Below the pieces are notes generated by a model that did not search any database, had not been told where the DNA came from, and saw nothing but the letters and a program-made list of their open reading frames with translations. Position numbers and translations under genes: made by a program. A stretch of 64,000 nt of DNA from Ruminococcus sp. (lineage in GTDB: Bacteria; Bacillota_A; Clostridia; Oscillospirales; Ruminococcaceae): the NCBI RefSeq assembly GCF_016283395.1, contig NZ_JAEEMU010000040.1, forward strand, positions 62,001 through 126,000, written 5' to 3'. Positions 7,324-15,959 of the stretch are shown piece after piece; position 1 is the stretch's first letter; every line of letters starts with the position of its first letter.

Positions 7324-10119
7324 TTATTTGATAGGCAGCTCTGTCACAAGCTTGAGAAGATACTTCTGTATTGCCTGTGCATCGCCTGTTGTCATGCCGT
7401 CATTGCCTGTAACATCGGCATTTTCAATGCCCTGCTTTGTGATGTGTGTCTTTTCTGTACCGCTCTCGCCGTACTTGTTCGGATTTGCAAGTGCCTGCAT
7501 GATGAGTACTGCATCTGAAAGGTCTACATCACCGTCACAGTTTGCATCGCCTGCTTTGTAATCCTTGCTTGTTGTCTTTGGAGTGGATACAGTCGTAGTT
7601 GCGACCTTAGTTGTAGTAGTAGTTACCTTTGTTGTGGTGGTTGTTGCCTTCTTGGTAGTTGTAGTAGTTGACGGAGTTGAAGGAGCACTGCCCTTTATCT
7701 GTCCGTAAACTATACCACAGCCTACTGTGGACATATACACCTTGCCGAACTCGTCCATATCGCCTACAAGGTAGTTGCCGTTGCCTGTACCGCCGTAGAG
7801 GTGGTCTGTATTGATACATACCCATGTCTTGCCTGCGTCTGTTGAACGGTAGATGCCCTCCTTATCGTCCTTATCGGGCTTGCCGTAGATGAAGAGTGTA
7901 TTCACATCGCCCTTCTTCTCAGGTGCGCCGTAACCGATACACTTTGCGTATGCTACATTTTCAAGATGTTCAACTGTCTTGCCCTTGTCGGAGATGAGAT
8001 ATACGCCGTGATTTGCGCCTGCAAGAGCTACTGTGCCCTTACCCACATATGCGAGGTCGCCTGTGTGCTCGAACTTCCATGTAAGCTCCCAGTTATATGG
8101 GCAGATACGTGTCTCTGTGAATGTTGCGCCGTAATCCTCGCTGACGAAGTAAGAATAGTGAGCTTCGTCATATGTAGGCTCTTTCTTGGACATATCAGAT
8201 GACCAGTACTCATTGTACTGAGCGCCTACAGCGTAAACTATCTTCGGATCTTCGGGATCAACGAGAGAATAAACACCCTTTGTTGCTTTTATGCCTGCGC
8301 AGTCCTTCCATGTTGCGCCCCAGTCGTCGGAGTAGGAAGCTCCGCCCTTGGCACTTGTATTTATAACTCTGTACTTGCCCTTTGAAAGCTCTGTGATAGC
8401 GAGCTTACCGCCTGTGCAGGCAGGCTTGAAGGTCTTCCATGTCTTGCCGCGGTCTAAAGTATAGTAGCCGCTGCCTGTATTATTTCCGTCACCGTTTGCG
8501 GTTCTTGCCCATACGTCTGTATTCTGCGGGCATACTGTGATAGCAGATGTAGAGCCCATATTCGGCTTATACTGTTCAGGTATGCCGTTTACTGTAGTGT
8601 GAACGAAGCCGTCATAGTCGCCGATAGCTGAAAGGTCGAGACCGTCAGCTGTGCTGTAGAAGTCAAGGCTTACGCACTCCTCAACGCCGTCAGGCTGGAA
8701 GTAGAACTGTATGTCTTTTTCGGCCCATGCATTGTCGCAGGCAAATACGCCGTTGCCTGATGTGAGGAGGAGTCTGTCTCCCTCAGCATCTCTTGGGTCG
8801 ATAACGATACTGCTGCCCCAGTGGCAAGCCTTGCCGTATATCCAGTCATAGCCGTTGGTATCAAGCGGAAGTGAAATGAAGCTCTTTACGCCTTTGCCTG
8901 TTGAATAGTCTGTAGGACCTTCACCCGGAGTGATATTCTCCCATGTCTTGCCGCCGTCAGATGAACGGAAGAAGTAATCGCCCCATGCGATAGTACCCTC
9001 ATTCTCAGGTGTGGACGGGTCGTCCTGGACCCACTCTGTTCCGCACCACTGTGCTGACCATATACCGCAGGTACGTGCAAACATCTTGTTAGGGTCGTTC
9101 TTGTCAACCTCGATCATACCGATAGAATTGTCGGAAACAGAAAGCTTTTCAGCTTTTCCCGAAGCGATGTTGTACTTGTATGCACCGCCTGATGCACCTG
9201 CAAATGCAAGTCCGCCGATGTATGTGAAGAAAAGGTTTCCGTTATGGTCACTTGTTATGGAGAGAGGATAGTTTTCGTTAGGAAGTGCCTTTATAGCCTC
9301 GAACTTGTCGTCCTTAACGCTTGCAACATGGATATTAGCCTTTCCTGTTACGGAAGTTCCTACATATACCTTGCCGCCTTCGATATAAACACAGCCGATA
9401 CCGTTCTGCTCGTTGTAGAGCTTAGCAGGCTCTGTACCTCTTACCATATGGTCTGTCCATGACGGATATTTAAGCTCACCTGTGAAAAGTCCGAGAGCGT
9501 CATAGCCCTCAACAGGCTTCCATGACTTACCGCCGTCTGTTGACTTGATAAGTGCCGATTTGCCTGCGGTAACATCGCCGCCTGCATAGATAGTGTCGGG
9601 GTTATCGGGATCAACTGCGATAGGCTCGATACACTCACGTCCGTCGCCGTTTCCGTGTACCTGAATATGCTCTGTAACGTCAACACCTGTAAAGGTCTTG
9701 CCGCCGTCTGTAGTCTTGTATATAACTGTCTTTGCGTTTGAGAAGTATGCACAGCCGCAGAGGAAATAAGCTGTCATATCGTCTTTGGGATCAATAGCGA
9801 TACCCTTACAGCTGAGAAGTCCTCTGTCGTCCTCATTGATGAAACCGAAGAGCTGTACCCATCTCTTCTTGTCATAGTCGTATCTGTACGCACCGCCTAC
9901 GTCCGTACGGAGATACATTTCCTTCTGTCCTGCAACGATGCCGGAAACGAATCCAGCACCGCCCATTTTAAGTGTGTCCCACTCCATTGTCGAAGAGATG
10001 TCTTTTGATGCTGCTGCCTCAGCTGTTCTGCCATATTCCGATGTGCCTAATACGGAAAGGCTTGCTGTACTTATACAAACAGCACAAAGACCTGCCAAAG
10101 TCTTTTTCATTGCTTTCAT
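7324..10119 (-). CDS. GH74 xyloglucanase with C-terminal type I dockerin
   Basis: Exported endo-acting xyloglucan hydrolase of 931 residues. ATG 10119 follows AAAGGAAAG and opens a Sec signal peptide (MKAMKKTLAGLCAVC, hydrophobic core, AEAAA). The GH74 two-propeller region covers about residues 40-800 and shows many Asp-box-like turns (STDGGKSW, SSDGGKTW, STDAGKTW). The catalytic-type aspartates are likely in YLRTDVGGAYRYD (about 73) and in GDYDGFVH. A threonine-rich linker follows, then a dockerin with two calcium-loop repeats (DANCDGDVDLSDAV and ADVTGNDGMTTGDA). The dockerin implies attachment to a cohesin scaffold on the cell surface. It is a single-gene unit with its own promoter. Confidence 0.95.
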   Translation of the reverse strand: MKAMKKTLAGLCAVCISTASLSVLGTSEYGRTAEAAASKDISSTMEWDTLKMGGAGFVSGIVAGQKEMYLRTDVGGAYRYDYDKKRWVQLFGFINEDDRGLLSCKGIAIDPKDDMTAYFLCGCAYFSNAKTVIYKTTDGGKTFTGVDVTEHIQVHGNGDGRECIEPIAVDPDNPDTIYAGGDVTAGKSALIKSTDGGKSWKPVEGYDALGLFTGELKYPSWTDHMVRGTEPAKLYNEQNGIGCVYIEGGKVYVGTSVTGKANIHVASVKDDKFEAIKALPNENYPLSITSDHNGNLFFTYIGGLAFAGASGGAYKYNIASGKAEKLSVSDNSIGMIEVDKNDPNKMFARTCGIWSAQWCGTEWVQDDPSTPENEGTIAWGDYFFRSSDGGKTWENITPGEGPTDYSTGKGVKSFISLPLDTNGYDWIYGKACHWGSSIVIDPRDAEGDRLLLTSGNGVFACDNAWAEKDIQFYFQPDGVEECVSLDFYSTADGLDLSAIGDYDGFVHTTVNGIPEQYKPNMGSTSAITVCPQNTDVWARTANGDGNNTGSGYYTLDRGKTWKTFKPACTGGKLAITELSKGKYRVINTSAKGGASYSDDWGATWKDCAGIKATKGVYSLVDPEDPKIVYAVGAQYNEYWSSDMSKKEPTYDEAHYSYFVSEDYGATFTETRICPYNWELTWKFEHTGDLAYVGKGTVALAGANHGVYLISDKGKTVEHLENVAYAKCIGYGAPEKKGDVNTLFIYGKPDKDDKEGIYRSTDAGKTWVCINTDHLYGGTGNGNYLVGDMDEFGKVYMSTVGCGIVYGQIKGSAPSTPSTTTTTKKATTTTTKVTTTTTKVATTTVSTPKTTSKDYKAGDANCDGDVDLSDAVLIMQALANPNKYGESGTEKTHITKQGIENADVTGNDGMTTGDAQAIQKYLLKLVTELPIK

Positions 10120-10180
10120 TTGTTTTCTTTCCTTTCTGTTTATGTATTGAAAATCTTTTTCACGTTTACTTTTCGACTTC

Positions 10181-10209
10181 ATTTTATCATTTCAAAGCCT
10201 CAGTGTCAA
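10181..10209 (-). promoter_or_regulatory. Sigma-A promoter of the GH74 gene
   Basis: On the minus strand TTGACA and TAAAAT stand 17 bases apart, about 60 bases before the start codon at 10119. Only the fourth position of the -10 hexamer is off consensus. Confidence 0.7.
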
Positions 10210-10376
10210 TGGATTTACCACGTTATGACACTATCGGATATAATGAGAATACGATTGTACAGAACCCCGTTTTTTTACTATTTTAATAACTTATATCAAA
10301 CAACAAATTGGCACTTGTTATTTGTCTGTACGTGTAAAACAGACCTATTCAAATGTATCCTCACAGCGTTCGGAAC

Positions 10377-10643
10377 AAAAAAAGTGCGCAGCCACAATGA
10401 CTGCGCATGGAAAATATTGAACAATGAAGGTATAGTTTTACCTTGTAAAACAAATTATCAGTGAACCCCTTCCGCTTTTCACGGAAACCATCGGATGATC
10501 TTAACTTGATTAATAACGTAGGAGAAGAGACACCGCAGCCCGCTTCGGCAGGTAATTACACCCTCCGCAACTGTTTCCCCCCAGTTTTACTACCAACCGC
10601 AGCGTCTGAACCCTACTACCACAATATATGTATATCATATCCC
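10377..10643 (-). ncRNA. Structured non-coding RNA of about 267 nt, unassigned
   Basis: A transcript can be delimited on the minus strand: an extended -10 promoter upstream and, at the end, the hairpin TGCGCAG/CTGCGCA followed by seven T. No reading frame with a ribosome site lies between. Internal helices are visible: AACTG/CAGTT around a G-rich loop, CCTGC-CGAA-GCGGG, TTCCG/CGGAA and AAGGTA/TACCTT. The block GGAGGGTGTAATTACCTGC looks like a conserved core. It is not tmRNA, RNase P or SRP RNA as far as their signature bases can be checked. A raiA-type or other large clostridial ncRNA is possible, but I cannot confirm a family. It lies between the GH74 promoter and the promoter of the two-component system. 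Confidence 0.65.
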
Positions 10644-10649
10644 ACCATT

Positions 10650-10680
10650 ATTATATCATAACGTGTTCCACACGGTTCAA
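10650..10680 (-). promoter_or_regulatory. Extended -10 promoter of the non-coding RNA
   Basis: Minus strand TGATATAAT carries the TGn extension and a perfect -10. A TTGAAC element sits 19 bases further upstream, wide for a -35, which is tolerable with an extended -10. Predicted start is about 10643. Confidence 0.6.
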
Positions 10681-10813
10681 CAAAAAAAGCGGTTTTTATG
10701 CAATTTTAAGAATTTTTCGCAAATTCGTCATTTCAACGATTTTGTGCTTTGAAAATTACTGCTGAACAGTCATTTTGTATGAATAAACCGTACAAAAAGC
10801 GGCATTACGTTCC

Positions 10814-10842
10814 TTTACAAACAGTGCATAATGTGTTATAAT
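10814..10842 (+). promoter_or_regulatory. Sigma-A promoter of the two-component operon
   Basis: TTTACA and TATAAT are separated by 17 bases, about 57 bases before ATG 10899, which has AAGGAG upstream. Confidence 0.7.
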
Positions 10843-10898
10843 AGCATTATATGGTCGAAAAAGTTATTGCTGTATCATAAATCACAAGGAGAACCGTT

Positions 10899-12215
10899 AT
10901 GGAATTGATCTCGTACCTTATCAGCTATAATTTTGTCTCTGTTGCTCTTATTATCGGTATAATCGTCCTGCTCATCGAAAACCGCAAGGATCGTCCTCAC
11001 GGTACCGAGCATATTGCCGTGATCGTTATACTCCTCACCATTATAGTCGCAAACACCTTCTTCAGGGAGCTCTTTATGAAAAAGCTCTACAATGAAGATT
11101 TTGATTACCGCGGCGATCCTGCAATGTACTTTATGTATTTCCGCGCAACGATAGAGCATATCCTCTTCCCCATGATCGCTTATGTAGAGCTGCTGCTCAT
11201 TACGCCAAACGTAAAGCGGTATCTGCTGTTTATTCCCGAAGGCATACTTATCGTGGGAGAGATAGTCAACCTTTTCGGTCCGAAGATAATTTTCAGCTTT
11301 GACAGTCACCTGAACTATGAGGACAGGATATTCTTCCTTTCCCCGTATTTCGCAGGCATGATATATATGCTGCTATTGCTGAGATACTCTATCCGCTTTT
11401 TCAAATCAAAGGATCGAACCAAGGGTGCGACCGTTATATTCATCGTTTTCCTGACCATATTCGAGTGCTATCTTGAAGCTGCCTATATCGTTGTAGACCT
11501 TATGGACGAGATCGTGGCACTTGACGTTATAATCTTCTATTTCTACCTTATATCCATATATCAGCGCGAAATGGAAACAAAACTGCGAACAAGCGAGCTT
11601 GAGCTTGAAAAAAGCCGAAGGGTGCTGGCTCTTTCTCAGATACAGCCCCATTTTATGTACAATTCTCTCACTTCTATAATCTATCTGTGCGATAAGGACT
11701 CTCAGAAAACCAAGGACGCTCTTATCGACTTCTCCAAATACCTGAGACAAAACCTTGACGCAATGAGCAGAAACTGCCTTGTGAGCATCAAGGAAGAGCT
11801 TGAACATACAAAGATATACCTGTCTCTGGAAAAACTCAGGTTTGATGACGATCTCGATATCGAATTCGATATAAAAGATGAAATGTTCATGCTGCCTGTA
11901 CTTACCGTACAGCCTATGGTGGAAAATGCCGTCAAGCACGGTATAAACAACTCGGAAAGCGGCTGCGGAACTGTCCGCATATCCACTGATGAGACCGAAA
12001 CTCACCACAGGATAACCATTAAGGACAACGGTGCAGGCTTTGATACCTCTGCCATTGAAGCTCTCGATGAGACTCATATCGGTATAAACAATGTCCGCAA
12101 GCGTCTTGAGGACGAATGCGGCGGTGAACTTATCATAAAAAGTGTTCCCGATGAAGGAACAGAATGCGTTATTCTTATTCCAAAGGAGAAAGATGATGAA
12201 AATTCTGGCAATTGA
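10899..12215 (+). CDS. LytS/YehU-type membrane sensor histidine kinase
   Basis: Sensor kinase of 438 residues. The N-terminal 220 residues form about six membrane segments with no large extracellular domain. A short coiled region (LRTSELELEKSRRVLALSQ) leads to the His_kinase box QIQPHFMYNSL with the phosphorylated histidine near residue 251. The ATP-binding part has an N-box (VENAVKHGI, about 345) and a G-box (DNGAGFD, about 388). The gene overlaps the response regulator by 20 bases, so they are a cognate pair. The stimulus cannot be read from the sequence; the neighbouring AzlCD exporter might be a target but that is a guess. Confidence 0.93.
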   Translation: MELISYLISYNFVSVALIIGIIVLLIENRKDRPHGTEHIAVIVILLTIIVANTFFRELFMKKLYNEDFDYRGDPAMYFMYFRATIEHILFPMIAYVELLLITPNVKRYLLFIPEGILIVGEIVNLFGPKIIFSFDSHLNYEDRIFFLSPYFAGMIYMLLLLRYSIRFFKSKDRTKGATVIFIVFLTIFECYLEAAYIVVDLMDEIVALDVIIFYFYLISIYQREMETKLRTSELELEKSRRVLALSQIQPHFMYNSLTSIIYLCDKDSQKTKDALIDFSKYLRQNLDAMSRNCLVSIKEELEHTKIYLSLEKLRFDDDLDIEFDIKDEMFMLPVLTVQPMVENAVKHGINNSESGCGTVRISTDETETHHRITIKDNGAGFDTSAIEALDETHIGINNVRKRLEDECGGELIIKSVPDEGTECVILIPKEKDDENSGN

Positions 12216-12999
12216 TGATGAAAAATATGCACTACAGCTTCTCGTTGACACTATCCGCAAGGTAAAACCCGATGCCGAAGTCGTTCCTTTCAGACGTGCG
12301 GCTCAGTTTCTCGAATATGAGGACAAGCAGTCCTTTGACGCGGCTTTTCTCGATATCCGCATAGGAAAAATGTCGGGTATACAAGTAGCTATAGAACTGA
12401 AAAAGTATTCACCTATGTGCAATATAGTTTTCGTTACGAGCTACTCCGAATACGCCTTTGCCGCTATACAGATGCGCCCCAGCGGATACATAATGAAGCC
12501 GTATACCGAGGACGATATACGCAATGAATTCGATAATTTCAGATACACAGCCACTCCCGAGCAAAAGGACGACAACAGGCTGAAAATACGCACATTCGGT
12601 AATTTCCGCGTCTTTGGCAGGGATAATGTGCCTATAAAATTTTCGCGTACTATTTCCAAGGAAATATTCGCATACCTCATAGACCAGTGCGGCTATCCTG
12701 TAACAAGCAAGGAGATAGCTGCCGATGTTCTTGAAGTCGAGGACTTCGACAGACCTACTTCAAAAAAGGTCTCGCAGTATGTCTCTGACCTTATCAAGGA
12801 CATAGAAGCCGCAGGCTTCCACAATGTTATCATAAAACAGAACCGCCAGATACAGATAAACAAGGAAGCTGTCAACTGCGACCTGTATGACCTGTTTTCG
12901 GGCGATACATCTGCCCTCAAATCCTATCACGGCGAATACATGATAGACTATTCATGGGCAGAGATAAGCGATTCTGCCGAAAGGATAAAATCGCTGTAA
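12196..12999 (+). CDS. Response regulator with SARP-type winged-helix output
   Basis: Response regulator of 267 residues. The receiver domain starts MKILAIDDEKYA and has the acidic pair, the phospho-acceptor aspartate in FDAAFLDIRIG (about residue 54), a threonine/serine in IVFVTSYSEYAF and the lysine in YIMKPYTEDD. The C-terminal half (RTFGNFRVFGRDNVPIKFS onward) resembles SARP/BTAD winged helices rather than LytTR, which is unusual for a partner of a LytS-type kinase but common in Lachnospiraceae and Ruminococcaceae. Of two adjacent ATG codons, the second (12196) is better spaced from AAGGAGA. The kinase gene overlaps its start. Confidence 0.9.
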   Translation: MKILAIDDEKYALQLLVDTIRKVKPDAEVVPFRRAAQFLEYEDKQSFDAAFLDIRIGKMSGIQVAIELKKYSPMCNIVFVTSYSEYAFAAIQMRPSGYIMKPYTEDDIRNEFDNFRYTATPEQKDDNRLKIRTFGNFRVFGRDNVPIKFSRTISKEIFAYLIDQCGYPVTSKEIAADVLEVEDFDRPTSKKVSQYVSDLIKDIEAAGFHNVIIKQNRQIQINKEAVNCDLYDLFSGDTSALKSYHGEYMIDYSWAEISDSAERIKSL

Positions 13000-13022
13000 C
13001 TACATATTCTCGGAGGATAAAT

Positions 13023-13061
13023 ATGTCTATTATCTCAGGATTGCGGGTGCAGTCATTATGA
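13023..13061 (+). CDS. Possible 12-codon leader peptide in front of azlC
   Basis: ATG 13023 is preceded by CGGAGGA at 13010-13016 and encodes MSIISGLRVQSL. Its TGA overlaps the azlC ATG (ATGA), and azlC has no ribosome site of its own, so translation of azlC probably depends on this frame. Five of twelve residues are Ile, Leu or Val, the class of substrate expected for AzlCD. It could be a real leader or just a coupling device. Confidence 0.4.
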   Translation: MSIISGLRVQSL

Positions 13062-13762
13062 AAAACAACTTTCTTCGCGGAATGTCACACGGTATCCCTA
13101 TCTTTCTGGGATACCTCTCTGTGTCTTTCGGTCTGGGCATCTTCGCCGTTAGCAAAGCAGGTCTTTCCGTTTTTCAGGCATCTGCCATATCTGCTTCCTG
13201 CCTTACTTCCGCAGGTCAGAAAGCAGGCATAGATGTCATTGCCGCTGGAGGTACTCTAATTGAAATGATACTCCTGCAGCTCACTATCAATATCCGCTAT
13301 TCGCTTATGGCTCTTTCGCTTTCTCAGAAGCTTGACAAGAGCTTTACTACGCCTCACAGGCTCCTTGCTTCATTCGGTATTACCGATGAGATATTCGGAG
13401 TATGCTCCGCGCAGAAAAAGCCTCTTACCCCTGCATATATGTACGGTATGATATTCATTGCCGCTGTGGGGTGGGTAGCAGGCACTGCTCTCGGTGCGGC
13501 GGCAGGAGAGCTTCTTCCTGCTTCGGTAAATACGGCTATGGAGATAGTGCTGTACGGTATGTTCATAGCTATTATCATCCCCCCTGCAAAAAAGCAGCAC
13601 AGCGTACTCTTCGTGGTAATAATGTCAGCTGCTATAAGCGTTGTATTCAAGTACTGTATACCGTTCATAAGTGAGGGCTTCGCTGTTATCATATCGGCAA
13701 TAACTGCTTCTGTTGCAGCTGCGCTTATCTTCCCTGTAAAAGATGAGGAGGAGACAGAATGA
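13058..13762 (+). CDS. azlC: AzlC-type branched-chain amino acid exporter, large subunit
   Basis: Membrane protein of 234 residues with about eight hydrophobic segments. The N-terminal signature GMSHGIPIFLGYLSVSFGLG followed by SAGQKAGIDVIAAG and the NIRYSLMALSLSQKL segment are characteristic of AzlC. With AzlD it forms an exporter for branched-chain amino acids or related compounds. The last bases overlap azlD (ATGA), and the start overlaps a short leader frame. Full length for the family. Confidence 0.92.
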   Translation: MKNNFLRGMSHGIPIFLGYLSVSFGLGIFAVSKAGLSVFQASAISASCLTSAGQKAGIDVIAAGGTLIEMILLQLTINIRYSLMALSLSQKLDKSFTTPHRLLASFGITDEIFGVCSAQKKPLTPAYMYGMIFIAAVGWVAGTALGAAAGELLPASVNTAMEIVLYGMFIAIIIPPAKKQHSVLFVVIMSAAISVVFKYCIPFISEGFAVIISAITASVAAALIFPVKDEEETE

Positions 13763-14058
13763 CCGTTGCTGTGTATATTATCGTAATGGCAGGCGTGACA
13801 TACCTCATTCGTATGCTGCCGTTCACTTTCTTCCGTAAGAAGATAAAGTCGCGCTTTTTCAGGAGCTTCCTGTACTACATTCCCTATGCTGTGCTCAGTG
13901 CTATGACTATACCTGCTATCTTCTATACTACCCACAACATCTATACCGCTATTGCAGGTACAGCTGTTGCAATAGTGCTGGCTTTTCTGGAAATGCCCCT
14001 TATCGTTGTGGCTCTTGCCGCTACGGGAAGTGCTTTCCTTATAGGATTGTTTTTATAA
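13759..14058 (+). CDS. azlD: AzlD-type branched-chain amino acid transport small subunit
   Basis: Small membrane protein of 99 residues with four hydrophobic segments, containing the family's YLIRMLPFTFFRKKI and SRFFRSFLYYIPYAVLSAMT. It pairs with AzlC, whose stop overlaps this start by four bases. No terminator is obvious immediately downstream; the next gene has its own promoter. Confidence 0.92.
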   Translation: MTVAVYIIVMAGVTYLIRMLPFTFFRKKIKSRFFRSFLYYIPYAVLSAMTIPAIFYTTHNIYTAIAGTAVAIVLAFLEMPLIVVALAATGSAFLIGLFL

Positions 14059-14140
14059 GCAACCATAGTTTTTACCTATATAGCGGCATATGTAACACTT
14101 TCGGCAAATTTGAGTTTGCAAAGTTTGTTTATCTTTTCTA

Positions 14141-14169
14141 TTGCAAAAACGTATGTATAGTGTTATAAT
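14141..14169 (+). promoter_or_regulatory. Sigma-A promoter of the ECF S-component gene
   Basis: TTGCAA and TATAAT with 17 bases between, about 48 bases before ATG 14218. No riboswitch-like aptamer is evident in the short leader. Confidence 0.75.
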
Positions 14170-14217
14170 AAGCTAAACTAAAACATATAGGATTAGTAGT
14201 TTTAAGGAGGCGTTGTT

Positions 14218-14748
14218 ATGACAAGAACAGCTCAAACAGACAAGATCAAAAAAATGGTGGTAACGAGTCTTTTTGCTGCGCTGATATTCGTATTTACCGC
14301 CTATATCCATGTGCCTACAGGTGCAGGTTATACTCACGCAGGTGACGGACTCATCTACCTCGCCGCAAGTGTGCTCCCACTTCCGTATGCAGTAGCTGCC
14401 GGAGTTATCGGCGGTGCTCTCGCTGACGGACTTTCGGGATTTCCTATCTGGATACCTGCTACTATCGTCATAAAAGCAATTACAGCTCTGTTCTTTACCA
14501 ATAAATCGGATAAGATAATCACAAAGCGCAATCTTCTCGGCATTATCCCGTCACTTATCGTATGTGTGGTCGGATACAGCCTTTATGAAGGCGTCGTAAT
14601 TACAAAGGGCTTCTCTACAGCCGCTATTATTGCCGCTTTCGGTCAGACTCCCGCTTATTGCATACAGATCGCTGCAAGCACTGTACTGTATATCGTTACA
14701 GGTCTTGCTCTTGACAGATCAGGTCTTAAAAAGTCACATCTTATATAA
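14218..14748 (+). CDS. ECF transporter S component (substrate-binding membrane subunit)
   Basis: Membrane protein of 176 residues with about five to six hydrophobic segments. The start MVVTSLFAALIFVFTAYIHV and the HAGDGLIYLAASVLPLPYA and GALADGLSGFPIWIPAT segments are typical of a small-molecule (vitamin) S component of energy-coupling factor transporters. No ATPase or T subunit is adjacent, so it would share the common ECF module encoded elsewhere. The substrate is not clear; the absence of an upstream TPP, FMN or cobalamin riboswitch gives no hint. It has its own promoter and GGAGG ribosome site and is followed by repeat copy 2. Confidence 0.85.
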   Translation: MTRTAQTDKIKKMVVTSLFAALIFVFTAYIHVPTGAGYTHAGDGLIYLAASVLPLPYAVAAGVIGGALADGLSGFPIWIPATIVIKAITALFFTNKSDKIITKRNLLGIIPSLIVCVVGYSLYEGVVITKGFSTAAIIAAFGQTPAYCIQIAASTVLYIVTGLALDRSGLKKSHLI

Positions 14749-14795
14749 TACACGAGCAATAAAAAAGGACTGCATAACTGTGGTATATATAGGAA

Positions 14796-15039
14796 CTTTT
14801 ATGCTTATTATTGAGAGAACCCCTTTTGAAAAAGGGGCTTCTCTCAAACTCTCTCCCGAAAACTTTCGTTTTTATTTTTTTCCGGATAGTGCGCGACCTG
14901 TATACTTGCAGGTCTTTTTTATTATCATACGCGCCCTATCCGGAAAAAAATCAGATAAAAGTCTTTGGAAAGGGGTTCGGGGGATAACCTTTCCTCAGAA
15001 AGGGTTCCCCCGATAATTAACTATAAACTTCTATATAAG
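14796..15039. repeat. 243-base structured repeat, copy 2
   Basis: Second copy of the element at 7049-7291, same orientation, about 90 percent identical. The outer stem reads TCCGGATAG (14881-14889) with CTATCCGGA (14936-14944), so both changed positions are compensated relative to copy 1; the central hairpin keeps pairing through a G-T wobble. As with copy 1 it follows the last gene of a plus-strand unit. The frame across 14630-15016 reads the same peptide as copy 1 and is not a gene. Confidence 0.8.
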
Positions 15040-15060
15040 CATCACTGCTATGCAGTTCTT

Positions 15061-15789
15061 TTATATCGCTTCGATGGCTTTTTCAAGTATCGTATGGTCG
15101 AAGCCTGCTTCGCCCTGTGAATTTATGACCAGTACGAAATCATCATCTATCTTTCTTGCATAGTATACCAGCTCCAAGCTAAGCTGCTCAAGAACTATTG
15201 TCTCTTTTGTGTATTCCATGCCGCTGATAGTTATTTTTTCGGGAGCTGATACTTTTATATCTTCCGTTTCATTAAATTCTATCCGATCTTCCATGAACTC
15301 CTCTACAGTGACATTTTCCTTTTCGGGATACATGAGCTTTGTGTTACTGTACTGAAAAACATAGGTAGTATCTGTACTGTTGGCTACAAGATCGGTAATG
15401 TGCATTCCCTGCTCCTGCTTTGAACGTTCGTCAAGAGTTGACCACATTTTTTTGAGTTCTTTTTCATTTTCAGCTCTGTCATTCAGTGCTGTATCTTCGG
15501 GAAATGTTACCTTAAAGCCTGCGTATTCGGAAGTGTAGACCTTACCGTTTACAGTTCCGCTTTTGAAGTTAGTCCCCTCGCCTGCGTCCGCAAACTCGGT
15601 AGCTTCTTCTGTAACAGCTTCGGTAGTAGTTACAGTTATCGGCTCAGTCTCTATGGGTTTATAATCATCTACCGTATGAGCTTCCTCTGCGGTAATCTCT
15701 ATCGGCTCGATAGTAGCGGTCTTGTTGCCGCATGATACTGCCGACGCTAACGCGAAAATCACGGTCATGGTCAATGCTGCCTTTTTCAT
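15061..15789 (-). CDS. Lipoprotein, divergent member of the TSEYAGFK family
   Basis: Exported lipoprotein of 242 residues. The signal peptide ends in lipobox SAVSC (Cys about 20), followed by a Thr/Glu-rich spacer and a folded domain from about residue 75. That domain shares GTxFKxGxxNGKVYTSEYAG, the YxxTKLxYPE segment and a C-terminal VLVINSQGEA strand with the lipoprotein at 16682-17689 and with the anti-sigma ectodomain at 32225-33349, but at much lower identity. Function is unknown; the family looks like a surface sensor or binding domain. A sigma-A promoter precedes it. Confidence 0.75.
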   Translation of the reverse strand: MKKAALTMTVIFALASAVSCGNKTATIEPIEITAEEAHTVDDYKPIETEPITVTTTEAVTEEATEFADAGEGTNFKSGTVNGKVYTSEYAGFKVTFPEDTALNDRAENEKELKKMWSTLDERSKQEQGMHITDLVANSTDTTYVFQYSNTKLMYPEKENVTVEEFMEDRIEFNETEDIKVSAPEKITISGMEYTKETIVLEQLSLELVYYARKIDDDFVLVINSQGEAGFDHTILEKAIEAI

Positions 15790-15818
15790 TGTGATCCCCC
15801 CCGATCAAAATTTTGATT

Positions 15819-15847
15819 ATTGTAACATATTTAATGGGTTTTGTCAA
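15819..15847 (-). promoter_or_regulatory. Sigma-A promoter of the divergent TSEYAGFK lipoprotein
   Basis: Minus-strand TTGACA and TACAAT are 17 bases apart, 30 bases before the start codon at 15789. Unlike its relatives, this gene therefore looks constitutively promoted. Confidence 0.7.
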
Positions 15848-15898
15848 GCGGCACTGTAAGTTCCGCCACTGACAGATAATTTGTTTTTAAAACATATA

Positions 15899-15928
15899 TT
15901 GACATAATATACGTAAATATGTTATACT
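15899..15928 (+). promoter_or_regulatory. Promoter of the zinc-ribbon membrane protein gene
   Basis: TTGACA and TATACT with 18 bases between them, about 31 bases before ATG 15960. Confidence 0.6.
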
Positions 15929-15959
15929 TGCAATATACTATTCTGACAGGAGTGATCTT

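Noticed and set aside
7550..7670. ACC/GTT-rich tandem triplets
   Set aside because: These are Thr codons of the GH74 linker, not an independent repeat.
10461..10661. Plus-strand frames opposite the non-coding RNA
   Set aside because: No ribosome site or promoter on that strand, and the composition follows RNA helices, not codons.
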